From: Flavobacterium bernardetii
GTDB lineage: Bacteria; Bacteroidota; Bacteroidia; Flavobacteriales; Flavobacteriaceae
Length of the DNA: 64,000 nt
NCBI RefSeq assembly: GCF_011305415.1
Contig: NZ_JAANOQ010000002.1
Location: 243,186 to 307,185, forward strand
Direction of reading: 5' to 3'
Position numbers and translations under genes: made by a program. Positions 55,401-63,100 of this stretch are shown one piece after another. How positions within the stretch are numbered: the stretch's first letter is position 1; every line of letters starts with the position of its first letter. Below the pieces are notes generated by a model, which was not told where the DNA came from, did no database searches, and saw nothing but the letters and a program-made list of their open reading frames with translations.

Positions 55401-55524
55401 TAATATCTTCTTGAACTTTTAAATTTAGGAAGTGGTTTTTATAGGCTTCCCATTTTTGCAAAAGCAAAGTTGAGTTTTGGTTTTTTAAGTATTTGGAAAC
55501 TACGGAATTTTGAAATAATGGCAT
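52474..55524 (-). CDS. Type IIG restriction-modification enzyme (Eco57I-class)
   Basis: 1016 residues in one chain. N-terminal nuclease: PD-(D/E)xK pattern with Asp91 (KKADGAI) and Glu105-Leu-Lys107 (VIELKGT). Central methylase: SAM motif CDPACGSGAF near 455, GVDLNEESVEIAKLSLWL, and the N6-adenine motif NPPYG near 577. A C-terminal target-recognition region follows (about 700-1000), including FPKLNPKDIKEFPI. Such enzymes both methylate one strand and cut at a distance from an asymmetric site. No separate methylase or specificity gene is present. First gene of a six-gene operon with the DUF6161 protein and DinD. Confidence 0.9.
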   Translation of the reverse strand: MPLFQNSVVSKYLKNQNSTLLLQKWEAYKNHFLNLKVQEDIKSLKEEQYQGEFLEDLFVKILGYTKPASSTETKFNLTTEYKNVKDSKKADGAIIINEKVKAVIELKGTNTTDLNKIEAQAFGYKNNQPDCVYVITSNFEKIRFYIDNAIEFLEFNLFQLTQTEFELLYLCLAYDNLSKGIAKTIKDESVSQEDVITKKLYKDYSLFKRELHQNLVALNPQYEPIELFKKSQKLLDRFLFIFFAEDRNLLPTNLIFRINKEWQNLRSMRIEVSLYERYKIYFNDLNSGAKVVLPAFSQTTSNVTEEHQIFAYNGGLFKADDILDNIKIDDAVLFKHTENLSNYDFASEVDVNILGHIFENSLNELDEIKAQLEGGTIDKTKTKRKKDGVFYTPKYITKYIVENTIGKLCEEKKTELQLIDENYTTDKKRQKKTLQALIDKVEAYRSWLLQLTICDPACGSGAFLNQALDFLIAEHQYIDELKAKLFGDTFVLSDVETSILENNLFGVDLNEESVEIAKLSLWLRTAQPNRKLNDLSSNIQCGNSLIVDIAVAGDKAFNWQQSFEKVFAKGGFDVIIGNPPYGASFNNLEKNFIKDNYFSYQYKFESYLYFYEKGINILKDNGYLSFITPELFLRLEKSENIRKLLLENSNILEVKFCGENVFADVKVNSVVFTLKKQITNDDYVRIIYENDNSVAFLMKRWKEAENYILEYEVSDDINFIIENIISDTCFLGKLGDCIQGLTAYDSYRGQSQEIIKSRAYHFKEKIDDSCGKWLDGKHLNRYFLTEGDEWLKYGDWLAAPREPRFFETPRILFREIPGQNKRIQAVYTDEKSYYGHSITPFLLNNSEYDIFYILSIVNSKLISWYASQKCSNFSKKTFPKLNPKDIKEFPIKKASTEQQKPFKEKAEAMLSLNQALQKQQSKVINMLQRDYGLEKPTKKLETWYELPLQSFFAELLKAKIVLSAIQKDEVQEYFETYQKQAIATKNQIIATDKQIDVMVYELYGLSEEEIEIVENS

Positions 55525-55602
55525 TTTTATAAGTTACTTAATTGAGTGTACAATTTATAAAAATTTAATTGTTAAGTAAAATATACTTATTAACAAACCA
55601 AC

Positions 55603-55732
55603 CATTGCAAAAACGTTGAAAAAGCATTGCAAACGTATGTTTTAGTGCGTTTTATAGATGGTAAATGTTGAAATGTCCGCTAATTGTTTTGCAATGGAAA
55701 AGCTTATTTATTTGAAAATGCATTGCAAAGCA
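55603..55732. repeat. Cluster of CATTGCAA words upstream of the restriction operon
   Basis: CATTGCAA occurs at 55603, 55625 and 55721 and inverted at 55689, within the 242-bp gap between the IIG gene and the P-type ATPase gene. The same word occurs twice at 46017 and 46040, at the far end of the block. No other feature was seen in this gap apart from AT-rich promoter-like sequence. Confidence 0.55.
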
Positions 55733-55766
55733 GTTTAAATACTAAGTTTCTATTTAATCAAATGAA

Positions 55767-57758
55767 CTAAAACTTCATCCTCTGTATTCTAACCGCATTT
55801 AAAATAGCTAATAACGCAACACCTACATCTGCAAAAACGGCTTCCCACATTGTAGCTAAACCACCTGCTCCGAGAATTAAAACAATTGCTTTTACTGTAA
55901 ATGCAAGTATAATATTTTGCCAAACAATCTTTTTCGTTTGTTTACCTATGTTGATAGCCATTGCAATTTTACTTGGTTTATCATCTTGAATAACAACATC
56001 AGCGGTTTCTATTGTGGCATCGCTTCCTAAACCACCCATTGCAATACCTACGTTACTTAAAGCAACCACAGGCGCATCATTTACTCCATCGCCAACAAAA
56101 GCTACTGTTTTGTTTTTAGCAATGATTTCTTTTACTTTATTTACTTTATCTTCAGGAAGTAAATCTCCGAAAGCATTTGCAATTCCAAGTTTTTGAGCAA
56201 CAAATTGAACTACTGTATTTTTATCGCCACTTAACATTGTGGTTTTTATTCCTAAAGCTTTTAGTTTATCAATGGTGATTTGTGCATCTTCTTTTATACT
56301 GTCTGCAATAGTTAAATAACCCACAAATTTTTTATCGTACGCTACTGCAATTAATGTGTAAACAATACTTGTCGGGTCAATATCATAAGCTATAGAATAT
56401 TTATCCATTAGTTTGAAATTTCCAACTAACAATTCTTTTCCGTTTACATTGGCTTTTAATCCGTGTCCCGATATTTCTTCTACATCTTTTAAAACTATTG
56501 CACTATCAATTTTACCAACAAATTGATGAATGGCGGTTGCTACTGGATGTGTACTTTGACTTTCTAAAGCATTAACCAGTTGCAAAATATCGGCTGCATT
56601 GAAATCGGAATTAAAAACAACTTCTTGAACTTTAAAAACTCCTTCGGTCATTGTTCCAGTTTTGTCCATTACAACATTTTGAACCGTAGCCATAACATCA
56701 AGGAAGTTACTTCCTTTAAATAGAATTCCGTTTTTTGAAGCTGCGCCAATTCCTCCAAAATATCCTAAAGGAATACTAATAACTAATGCACAAGGACAGG
56801 AAATAACTAAGAAAATTAAAGCTCGATATAACCAATCATTAAACTGATAATTTTCTACAAAAAACATTGGTAACACACATATTGCAACGGCTAAAGCAAC
56901 AACAATTGGGGTGTAAATTTTTGCAAATTTTCTAATAAATAACTCGGTTGGTGCTTTTTTAGCTGTTGCATCTTGCACCATTACAAGAATTTTTGATAAT
57001 TTACTATCCGTATAAGCAACGGTTACTTTTACTTGACAAACCGAATTTAAGTTTATCATTCCTGCTAAAACTGTTTCCCCTTTTGCTTTTGTGTCTGGTT
57101 TACTTTCGCCTGTTAATGCAGCAGTATTGAAAGAAGCTGTATCAGAAAGTAATTCACCATCTAAACCTAATTTTTCACCTGCTTTAAGTTGGATTATATC
57201 TCCAATTTTTGCGGTTGAAGCTTTGATTGTTTTAGCTACATTATTTTCCAAAACAGTAACTTCGTCTGGTCGTTGGTCGAGTAATGTTTTGATATTTGCT
57301 TTTGCTCTTTGAACAGCTAATGTTTGAAATATTTCTCCAATTGCATAAAATAACATAACAGCTACACCTTCAGGAAATTCGGCAATTGCAAAAGCTCCAA
57401 TTGTAGCTATTGATATTAACAGAAACTCTGAAAACACATCACCTTTTCTAATACTTTCAAATGCTTCTTTAACAACAGGAATTCCAACAGGAATATAAGC
57501 TACAACATACCAAGCTATTCTTATCCAACCTGTAAACCAAGATTGTGTAAAATAATTATCAAAACCAATTGCAATCAATAATAAAACAAAACTTATTATT
57601 GCTGGTAAAAACATTTGAAACGTTGATTTTTCCTCGCTTGAATGGTCGTGGTCGTGTCCGTCATCATCAGAATGATGTTCGGTTTTTTTATTTATTTTTT
57701 CTTCTAATGAGCAACAAATTTGTTTTCCTTGCTTGTCGTAAATGTGCTGATGTTCCAT
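55767..57758 (-). CDS. P1B-type heavy-metal-exporting ATPase (Zn/Cd/Co class)
   Basis: 663 residues. A His-rich N-terminal stretch (DGHDHDHSSE, about 34-43) and a Cys pair (ICC, 14-16) replace the usual HMA domain. About eight membrane helices; the CPC motif is in SCPCALVIS near 321, phosphorylation Asp in DKTGTMTEG near 364, then MLSGDKNTVV and VGDGVNDAPVVAL. It pumps soft divalent metals into the periplasm. It is the last gene of the metal operon; a separate secreted HMA protein is encoded two genes earlier. Confidence 0.93.
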   Translation of the reverse strand: MEHQHIYDKQGKQICCSLEEKINKKTEHHSDDDGHDHDHSSEEKSTFQMFLPAIISFVLLLIAIGFDNYFTQSWFTGWIRIAWYVVAYIPVGIPVVKEAFESIRKGDVFSEFLLISIATIGAFAIAEFPEGVAVMLFYAIGEIFQTLAVQRAKANIKTLLDQRPDEVTVLENNVAKTIKASTAKIGDIIQLKAGEKLGLDGELLSDTASFNTAALTGESKPDTKAKGETVLAGMINLNSVCQVKVTVAYTDSKLSKILVMVQDATAKKAPTELFIRKFAKIYTPIVVALAVAICVLPMFFVENYQFNDWLYRALIFLVISCPCALVISIPLGYFGGIGAASKNGILFKGSNFLDVMATVQNVVMDKTGTMTEGVFKVQEVVFNSDFNAADILQLVNALESQSTHPVATAIHQFVGKIDSAIVLKDVEEISGHGLKANVNGKELLVGNFKLMDKYSIAYDIDPTSIVYTLIAVAYDKKFVGYLTIADSIKEDAQITIDKLKALGIKTTMLSGDKNTVVQFVAQKLGIANAFGDLLPEDKVNKVKEIIAKNKTVAFVGDGVNDAPVVALSNVGIAMGGLGSDATIETADVVIQDDKPSKIAMAINIGKQTKKIVWQNIILAFTVKAIVLILGAGGLATMWEAVFADVGVALLAILNAVRIQRMKF

Positions 57759-57768
57759 AATATAATTG

Positions 57769-58134
57769 TTATGAATTCGAATTTAAAATTTCTTTAATAT
57801 CTTCAGGTATTTCCATTACTTTTAAAGGTGGTACATTTGCACCACCTGTATTACCTACTGGAATATGACCAACAAATGATTTTACACCACCTACCAATAA
57901 TCGTGGAATTTGACCAATAATTTCTTTTGAACTTTTTATCTTAATACCAAACTGCAACATTTTCCAATGTACAAATGTGTGTTCATAAGGATGTTTTTGC
58001 CCAATAATATGGGCACGCTCCAAATGATACCAAGCAGTTTGTAAATTATCTTGCTTTAAATTATCCTTAACGGCTTCTAACTCTTTTTGATAAAAAGGAA
58101 TTAGTTTATTTGGCATTTTGATATTAAACTTCAT
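57769..58134 (-). CDS. DUF3703 protein of the metal operon
   Basis: 121 residues, soluble. The N-terminal half with ELEAVKDNLKQ and AWYHLERAHIIGQKHPYEHT holds several His residues and matches DUF3703, which is regularly found beside metal-efflux genes; its role is unknown. It is 2 bp behind the HMA gene and 10 bp ahead of the ATPase gene. An alternative start six residues in (MPNKLIPF) is possible. Confidence 0.75.
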   Translation of the reverse strand: MKFNIKMPNKLIPFYQKELEAVKDNLKQDNLQTAWYHLERAHIIGQKHPYEHTFVHWKMLQFGIKIKSSKEIIGQIPRLLVGGVKSFVGHIPVGNTGGANVPPLKVMEIPEDIKEILNSNS

Positions 58135-58136
58135 AC

Positions 58137-58493
58137 CTATGCTTTACAACAACCATCTAAACTTTCATAAGCTTCTGTGTCAGCTTTTACTTCATCTGCA
58201 TCATATCCTAATTTAGAAATACCTTCTTTAATTGCTTGTAAAGTGGTTTTCTTTGAATTATAATAAATTGTAAAAGTCATTGCTTTATCATCTAATTCAT
58301 ACATCTTAACACCTTTTATTTTAAGTATTTCTGTTTTGAATTTTTGACCGCAGGTTTCACATTCCTTACAATGATCACAATGTAAAAAAGTTTTGATTAC
58401 AGCTTTTTGGGTTGTTTTTTGAGCTGAAACAAAATTTGAAAAGAAAAATAATGATACAACTAATACGATTAATTTTAAAACTGAATTTTTCAT
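58137..58493 (-). CDS. Secreted HMA-domain (MerP-like) metal-binding protein
   Basis: 118 residues. Signal peptide 1-24 (ending VSAQ). The HMA fold carries an expanded Cys/His motif HCDHCKECETCGQ in place of the usual GMxCxxC, and ends with CCKA, so it may bind more than one metal ion. It probably buffers metal in the periplasm and hands it to CzcB/CzcA or the ATPase pathway. Located between the His-rich lipoprotein and DUF3703 genes. Confidence 0.85.
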   Translation of the reverse strand: MKNSVLKLIVLVVSLFFFSNFVSAQKTTQKAVIKTFLHCDHCKECETCGQKFKTEILKIKGVKMYELDDKAMTFTIYYNSKKTTLQAIKEGISKLGYDADEVKADTEAYESLDGCCKA

Positions 58494-58509
58494 ATTTTAT
58501 TTTTTTAAA

Positions 58510-58827
58510 TTAATGATTATGTCCGTCGTGGTTTTCTTTTGAATGGTCATGTCCTTCATGATTTTCAGTTGCATGGTCGTGCCCTTCGTGATTATCTGCT
58601 TTGGCTTCAATTAATTCCATTTTACAAACTGGACAAGTTCCTTTTTTATCATAGGTTTTACCTTTTTCACAATCCATCGGGCATTCATAAGTTACTTTAT
58701 GAGCTTCTCCTTCTTTGTGATTATGACCTTCGTGTTCTGTTGTAACTTCTGTTTTTTCATTTTTATTACAAGAAACTACACTTAATGTTGCAATGGCAAA
58801 AGCCAAAATTAAAATTGATTTTTTCAT
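58510..58827 (-). CDS. His-rich heavy-metal-binding lipoprotein
   Basis: 105 residues. Lipoprotein signal with Cys at residue 20 (VVSC). A small metal-binding zinc-ribbon-like domain follows (YECPMDCEKGKTY then CPVCKMELIE), flanked on both sides by repeats of NHEGHDH type. It likely sequesters metal at the membrane surface. 16 bp ahead of the HMA gene and 40 bp behind czcB. Confidence 0.85.
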   Translation of the reverse strand: MKKSILILAFAIATLSVVSCNKNEKTEVTTEHEGHNHKEGEAHKVTYECPMDCEKGKTYDKKGTCPVCKMELIEAKADNHEGHDHATENHEGHDHSKENHDGHNH

Positions 58828-58867
58828 GATAATTTTATTTATTTAGATGAATTATTGTTGAATATTA

Positions 58868-60157
58868 TTAATGTGCGTGTCCGCCACCGCCTTCACTTTT
58901 TAGTAAATGACTTTGTACATAATACGCTCCTTTTAGTACAATTTTTGCATTAGGTTCTATTTTTTGAAGTAATGTTACTTGTGTATATCCTAATTGTGAT
59001 GTACCTGTTTTTACTTCAATACGTTGGAAATGGAAAGTTTTTCCTTCAGCTTCTTCGTGCTTGTCACCATCTTCGTGATTATGTCCTTCTTTTTCATCGT
59101 GTGCTACTTCTTCTTTATGACCTTCTTCTAAAACAAAAATAAATTCTCTACCATCTGCTTTTATTATTGCTTCCGTAGGTAAAGCTTTAACAGTATTTGC
59201 TCCTGCATCAATAAGTGCATTTACATACATTCCTGGTATTAATTTTTGTTGATTATTCGAAATGTCAGCGTGTACTGCAACTGATTTTGTTTCGTTTTCA
59301 AAAGATTTACCAACGCTAAATATTTTTCCATTAATTTCGGTATTATCTTGATTGGTCAAAATAAAGCGAACATTTTGACCTTGTTTTACTTTAAATAAAT
59401 CTTTTTCATACACTAATAAATCTACGTGTAATTTAGAATTATCAACTATATTCATTAATGGTTTACCAGTTTCTACATTACTACCAATTTTAATATAAAT
59501 CTCTGTAATATTTCCTGAAATTGGCGCAAGTACTGGCACTGTAGCCGTAGTATTTCCATTGCCACTAATGTGCAAAGTATTTAGTTGTTTTTGCAATGAA
59601 TTGAACCTTGCTCTTTCAATTTCATAATCTGATTTAGTTTTTTGAAAAACTTTTTTAGAATTTACTTCTTCATCACTTAATGTTTTTTGTCTTTCAAATT
59701 CTAATTTTAAATACTCTAAATTACTTTTTGAAGTTAAATAAGCTTCTTGAATTTTGGTAAACTCAGGACTTTCAATTGTTGCAATAGTTTGTCCTTTGCT
59801 AACTCTTTGTCCTTCCATTACATTTATTGTTTTTACAATTCCTGTAGTGAAAACTGATACATCAGCTTGATTTTGTGGTGGCAACTTCGTATATCCATTT
59901 GCCTTAATTACTTCGCTTAAATTTTTATCTGAAAAAGTACCTAATTCTATACTTGATGCTTTAAACTGAGCTTCATTTAATTCCACTTCTTTAATTGTTG
60001 TTGGCTCTTTTTCGTCCGAATGACTTTCTTCCGTATGAGCTTCGCCATCTGTATGTACATGTCCATCACCTTCAGTATGACGCAAAGAAAAATATAAAAT
60101 AATAGCAAGAATTATTGCTCCTACTATTGATGCGTATATGATATTTGATTTTTTCAT
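58868..60157 (-). CDS. czcB: RND efflux periplasmic adaptor, CzcB/CusB family
   Basis: 429 residues. One N-terminal membrane helix (about 6-24), then a His-rich stretch, a coiled-coil hairpin (about 130-195), a lipoyl/barrel-sandwich domain (IATIESPEFTKIQEAYLT; APISGNITEIYIKIGSNVE) and the beta-barrel domain. The insert near 355-375 (HKEEVAHDEKEGHNHEDGD) and the C-terminal GGGHAH add His residues. It joins the inner-membrane pump and outer-membrane channel. 10 bp behind the CzcA-CzcC gene. Metal choice (Zn/Co/Cd versus Cu/Ag) cannot be settled from sequence. Confidence 0.9.
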   Translation of the reverse strand: MKKSNIIYASIVGAIILAIILYFSLRHTEGDGHVHTDGEAHTEESHSDEKEPTTIKEVELNEAQFKASSIELGTFSDKNLSEVIKANGYTKLPPQNQADVSVFTTGIVKTINVMEGQRVSKGQTIATIESPEFTKIQEAYLTSKSNLEYLKLEFERQKTLSDEEVNSKKVFQKTKSDYEIERARFNSLQKQLNTLHISGNGNTTATVPVLAPISGNITEIYIKIGSNVETGKPLMNIVDNSKLHVDLLVYEKDLFKVKQGQNVRFILTNQDNTEINGKIFSVGKSFENETKSVAVHADISNNQQKLIPGMYVNALIDAGANTVKALPTEAIIKADGREFIFVLEEGHKEEVAHDEKEGHNHEDGDKHEEAEGKTFHFQRIEVKTGTSQLGYTQVTLLQKIEPNAKIVLKGAYYVQSHLLKSEGGGGHAH

Positions 60158-60167
60158 TTTATTTTTA

Positions 60168-63100
60168 TTATTGATTGATACTATATTGAATTGTAATTAT
60201 AGTTTGATTATAATTATAAATCGCTTCGTTATAATTTAGCTGAATTTGACTTGCAGTTTCTATACTCTGAACATATTCTACATAAGAAATATCTCCGTTT
60301 TGATACCCTTTTGTTGCATTTTTGATTATTAAATTTGCATTTGGTAATGCTGTGTTTTTATAATAATCAATTAACGAACTATATGTAATTAATTGTTCGG
60401 ATTGTTGTTCTAAATGGCTTTTAAATTGCTGATTTATATAGTCAGCATTTTTCTGTTCACGTTCAATATTAGTTTTTGCAGCTTTCGCTCTTGCAATATT
60501 ACTTCCTGCAAATAACGGAACTGCAATACCAACTGAAAATCCTTGAAATTGTGGTGAATTATTATAATAGGTTGATGTTCCTTTTACATCTTGATTACCT
60601 GTTATAGACTGTAAAAAATAACCAACTGAAAAGTCTGGATATAATGCAGATTTTTCTACTTTATGGCTTGCCTGTGCTATTTGAACTTGTTGATTTGCTA
60701 ATTGAACTATTGGGTTTTGTTTTACCATTGTAGTATCAACTTTTGCAATAGCGGGATATGGCACAAATGAAGTATCTATTGCCATAAAATCAGTTTTTAG
60801 GTCTAAAATTACTTTTAGCTTTGATTTTTCAATTGCAATTTGTGTTTTATTTTGCTTTATTTTTTGTTCTAATTCTTGTTGCTTTGCCAATGCAATTGTT
60901 TTTTCTAAAGCATTTGTTTCACCTGTTTGAAACTTTAAATTAGCAGACTTCACAAATTTTTGCATTACTATATTTTGCTTTTCTAAAACGGTATTTTGTT
61001 TTTCGTAAAATAATAAGGTATTCCAAGATTGACGAATTGAATAGGTTATTTCTTGCTTTGAAACCCCTAATTTAGTTGCACTGGCATTGCTATATGCTGC
61101 AAGCAAGGTTCTTTTAGCACTTATTTGAAAAGGATTAAAACTTTGACTAATTTGAAAGTTTTTATCTTGAGCTTGCGAATTTATTTGCCCAAAAGTACCT
61201 AACAATTCCGTTTTAGGAAGTTCAAATGCTGTTTTTTGCATTTGTGATTGCATTTTTACTTCTAATTCTGAAGCTTGAATATTTTGATTGTTTTTTAATC
61301 CAATTTCAATTGCTTGCTTTACATCAAGTTTTTGAGTTTCTTGTGCAGTTACAGTAAATGAACCCAATAAAAAAGCTATTACTAAAGCCGAATTATTCAT
61401 AGTTTTTCTTTTGATTTTTATTCCTTTTTCAAAATATAAATACAGAATAGGTAAAACTATTAATGTTAGTAAAGTAGCCGTTATTAATCCACCAATTACA
61501 ACAGTTGCTAATGGTTTTTGAACTTCAGCACCAGCACTACTACTTATTGCCATTGGTAAAAACCCAAGTGAAGCAACGGCAGCTGTTAATATAACAGGTC
61601 TTAATCTTACTTTTGTTCCTTCTTTTATTCTGTCATATACATTATCCATACCTTGTTTTTTAAGTTCATTAAAATACCCTATTAAAACAATTCCGTTTAA
61701 TACGGCTACACCAAAAAGGGCAATAAATCCAACACCTGCGGAAATACTAAACGGCATATCTCGTAGCCATAAAGCTACAATACCACCAATGGCAGATAAT
61801 GGAATAGCTGTAAATATTAATAACGATTGTTTAATTGATTTGAATGTAAAATAAAGTAGCACTAAAATTAAACCTAAAGCAACTGGCACAGCAACAGAAA
61901 GTCGTTTGTTAGCTTCAATAAGATTTTCAAATTGACCACCATAAGTAGTATAATAACCTTCAGGTAATTTTAGTTTTTCGTCTAATTTAGCTTGAATAGT
62001 TTCTACAACCGTTTTTACATCAGCACCACGAACATTGAAACCTACAACAATTCTACGTTTTCCGTTTTCACGAGAAATTTGCATTGGTCCATCTTCATAT
62101 TTTACATCAGCAATTTGTTCTAAGGGTATTTGACTTCCAGACGATAAGGTTACGAATAGAGCTTTCAAATTTTCAATATCTTTTCTGCTATCATTGTCTA
62201 ATCGCACTACTAAATCGAAACGTTTTTCTCCTTCATAAACAACACCAGCCGTTTCGCCTGCAAATCCCATTCGAACAACTCTGTTTAAGTCGCCAATCTT
62301 TAATCCGTAAAGTGCTAATTTGTCTTTATTATAACGAATTGTTATTTGTGGCAAGCCAGCAACTCGTTCTGCTTTAGCATCTGAAACACCTTCAATACCA
62401 TTAATTAACTTTACAACCTCTTCACCTTTGCTAACTAACATATCAATATCGTCACCAAAAATTTTAACTGCAACGTCACTTCTTACACCAGTCATTAACT
62501 CATTAAAACGCATTTGAATAGGCTGAGAAAACTCGGTAAATGCACCTGGAATATCAGACAAAGCATGTTCCATTTTTTCCATTAATTCTTCTTTGGTTTC
62601 TGCTGAAGTCCACTCGCTTTTATCCTTTAAGAGAATAATCATATCTCCAGCTTCAATAGGCATTGGGTCTGTAGGAATTTCAGCCGAACCGATTTTGGTT
62701 ACAATCATTTTAATTTCTGGAAACTTATCTCTTAAAATTTGTTCTGCTTTTGTAGTTGCTTCCACTTCTTGAGATAATGAACTACCCGAAGCAATGATTA
62801 AATGGGTTGCAATATCACCTTCATCAAGTGTGGGAATGAACTCACCACCTAATGTATTAAATAAAAATAATGAGCCTATAAATAAGGCAATAGCTACACC
62901 AATAATTGCTTCTTTAACTCGTAATGCTTTTTCTAAAATAGGTGTATAGAAATTGTAAATTGCATCTATTATTTTATCGCTAAAATTCTTTTTATGTCCT
63001 GTTTGTTTTTTTAATGCCAAAGCTGACATCATTGGAACATAAGTTAATGACAATATAAATGCTCCTAATATGGCAAAAGATACTGTTTGTGCCATTGGTC

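Noticed and set aside
52474-55524. BREX-type PglX instead of type IIG
   Set aside because: No BREX partners (brxA-C, pglZ, brxL) are near and a PD-(D/E)xK nuclease motif is present at the N-terminus.
61380-61440. Possible frameshift or assembly error joining czcA and czcC
   Set aside because: The frame is open through the whole junction and similar fusions are known; kept as one gene, with the internal start noted.
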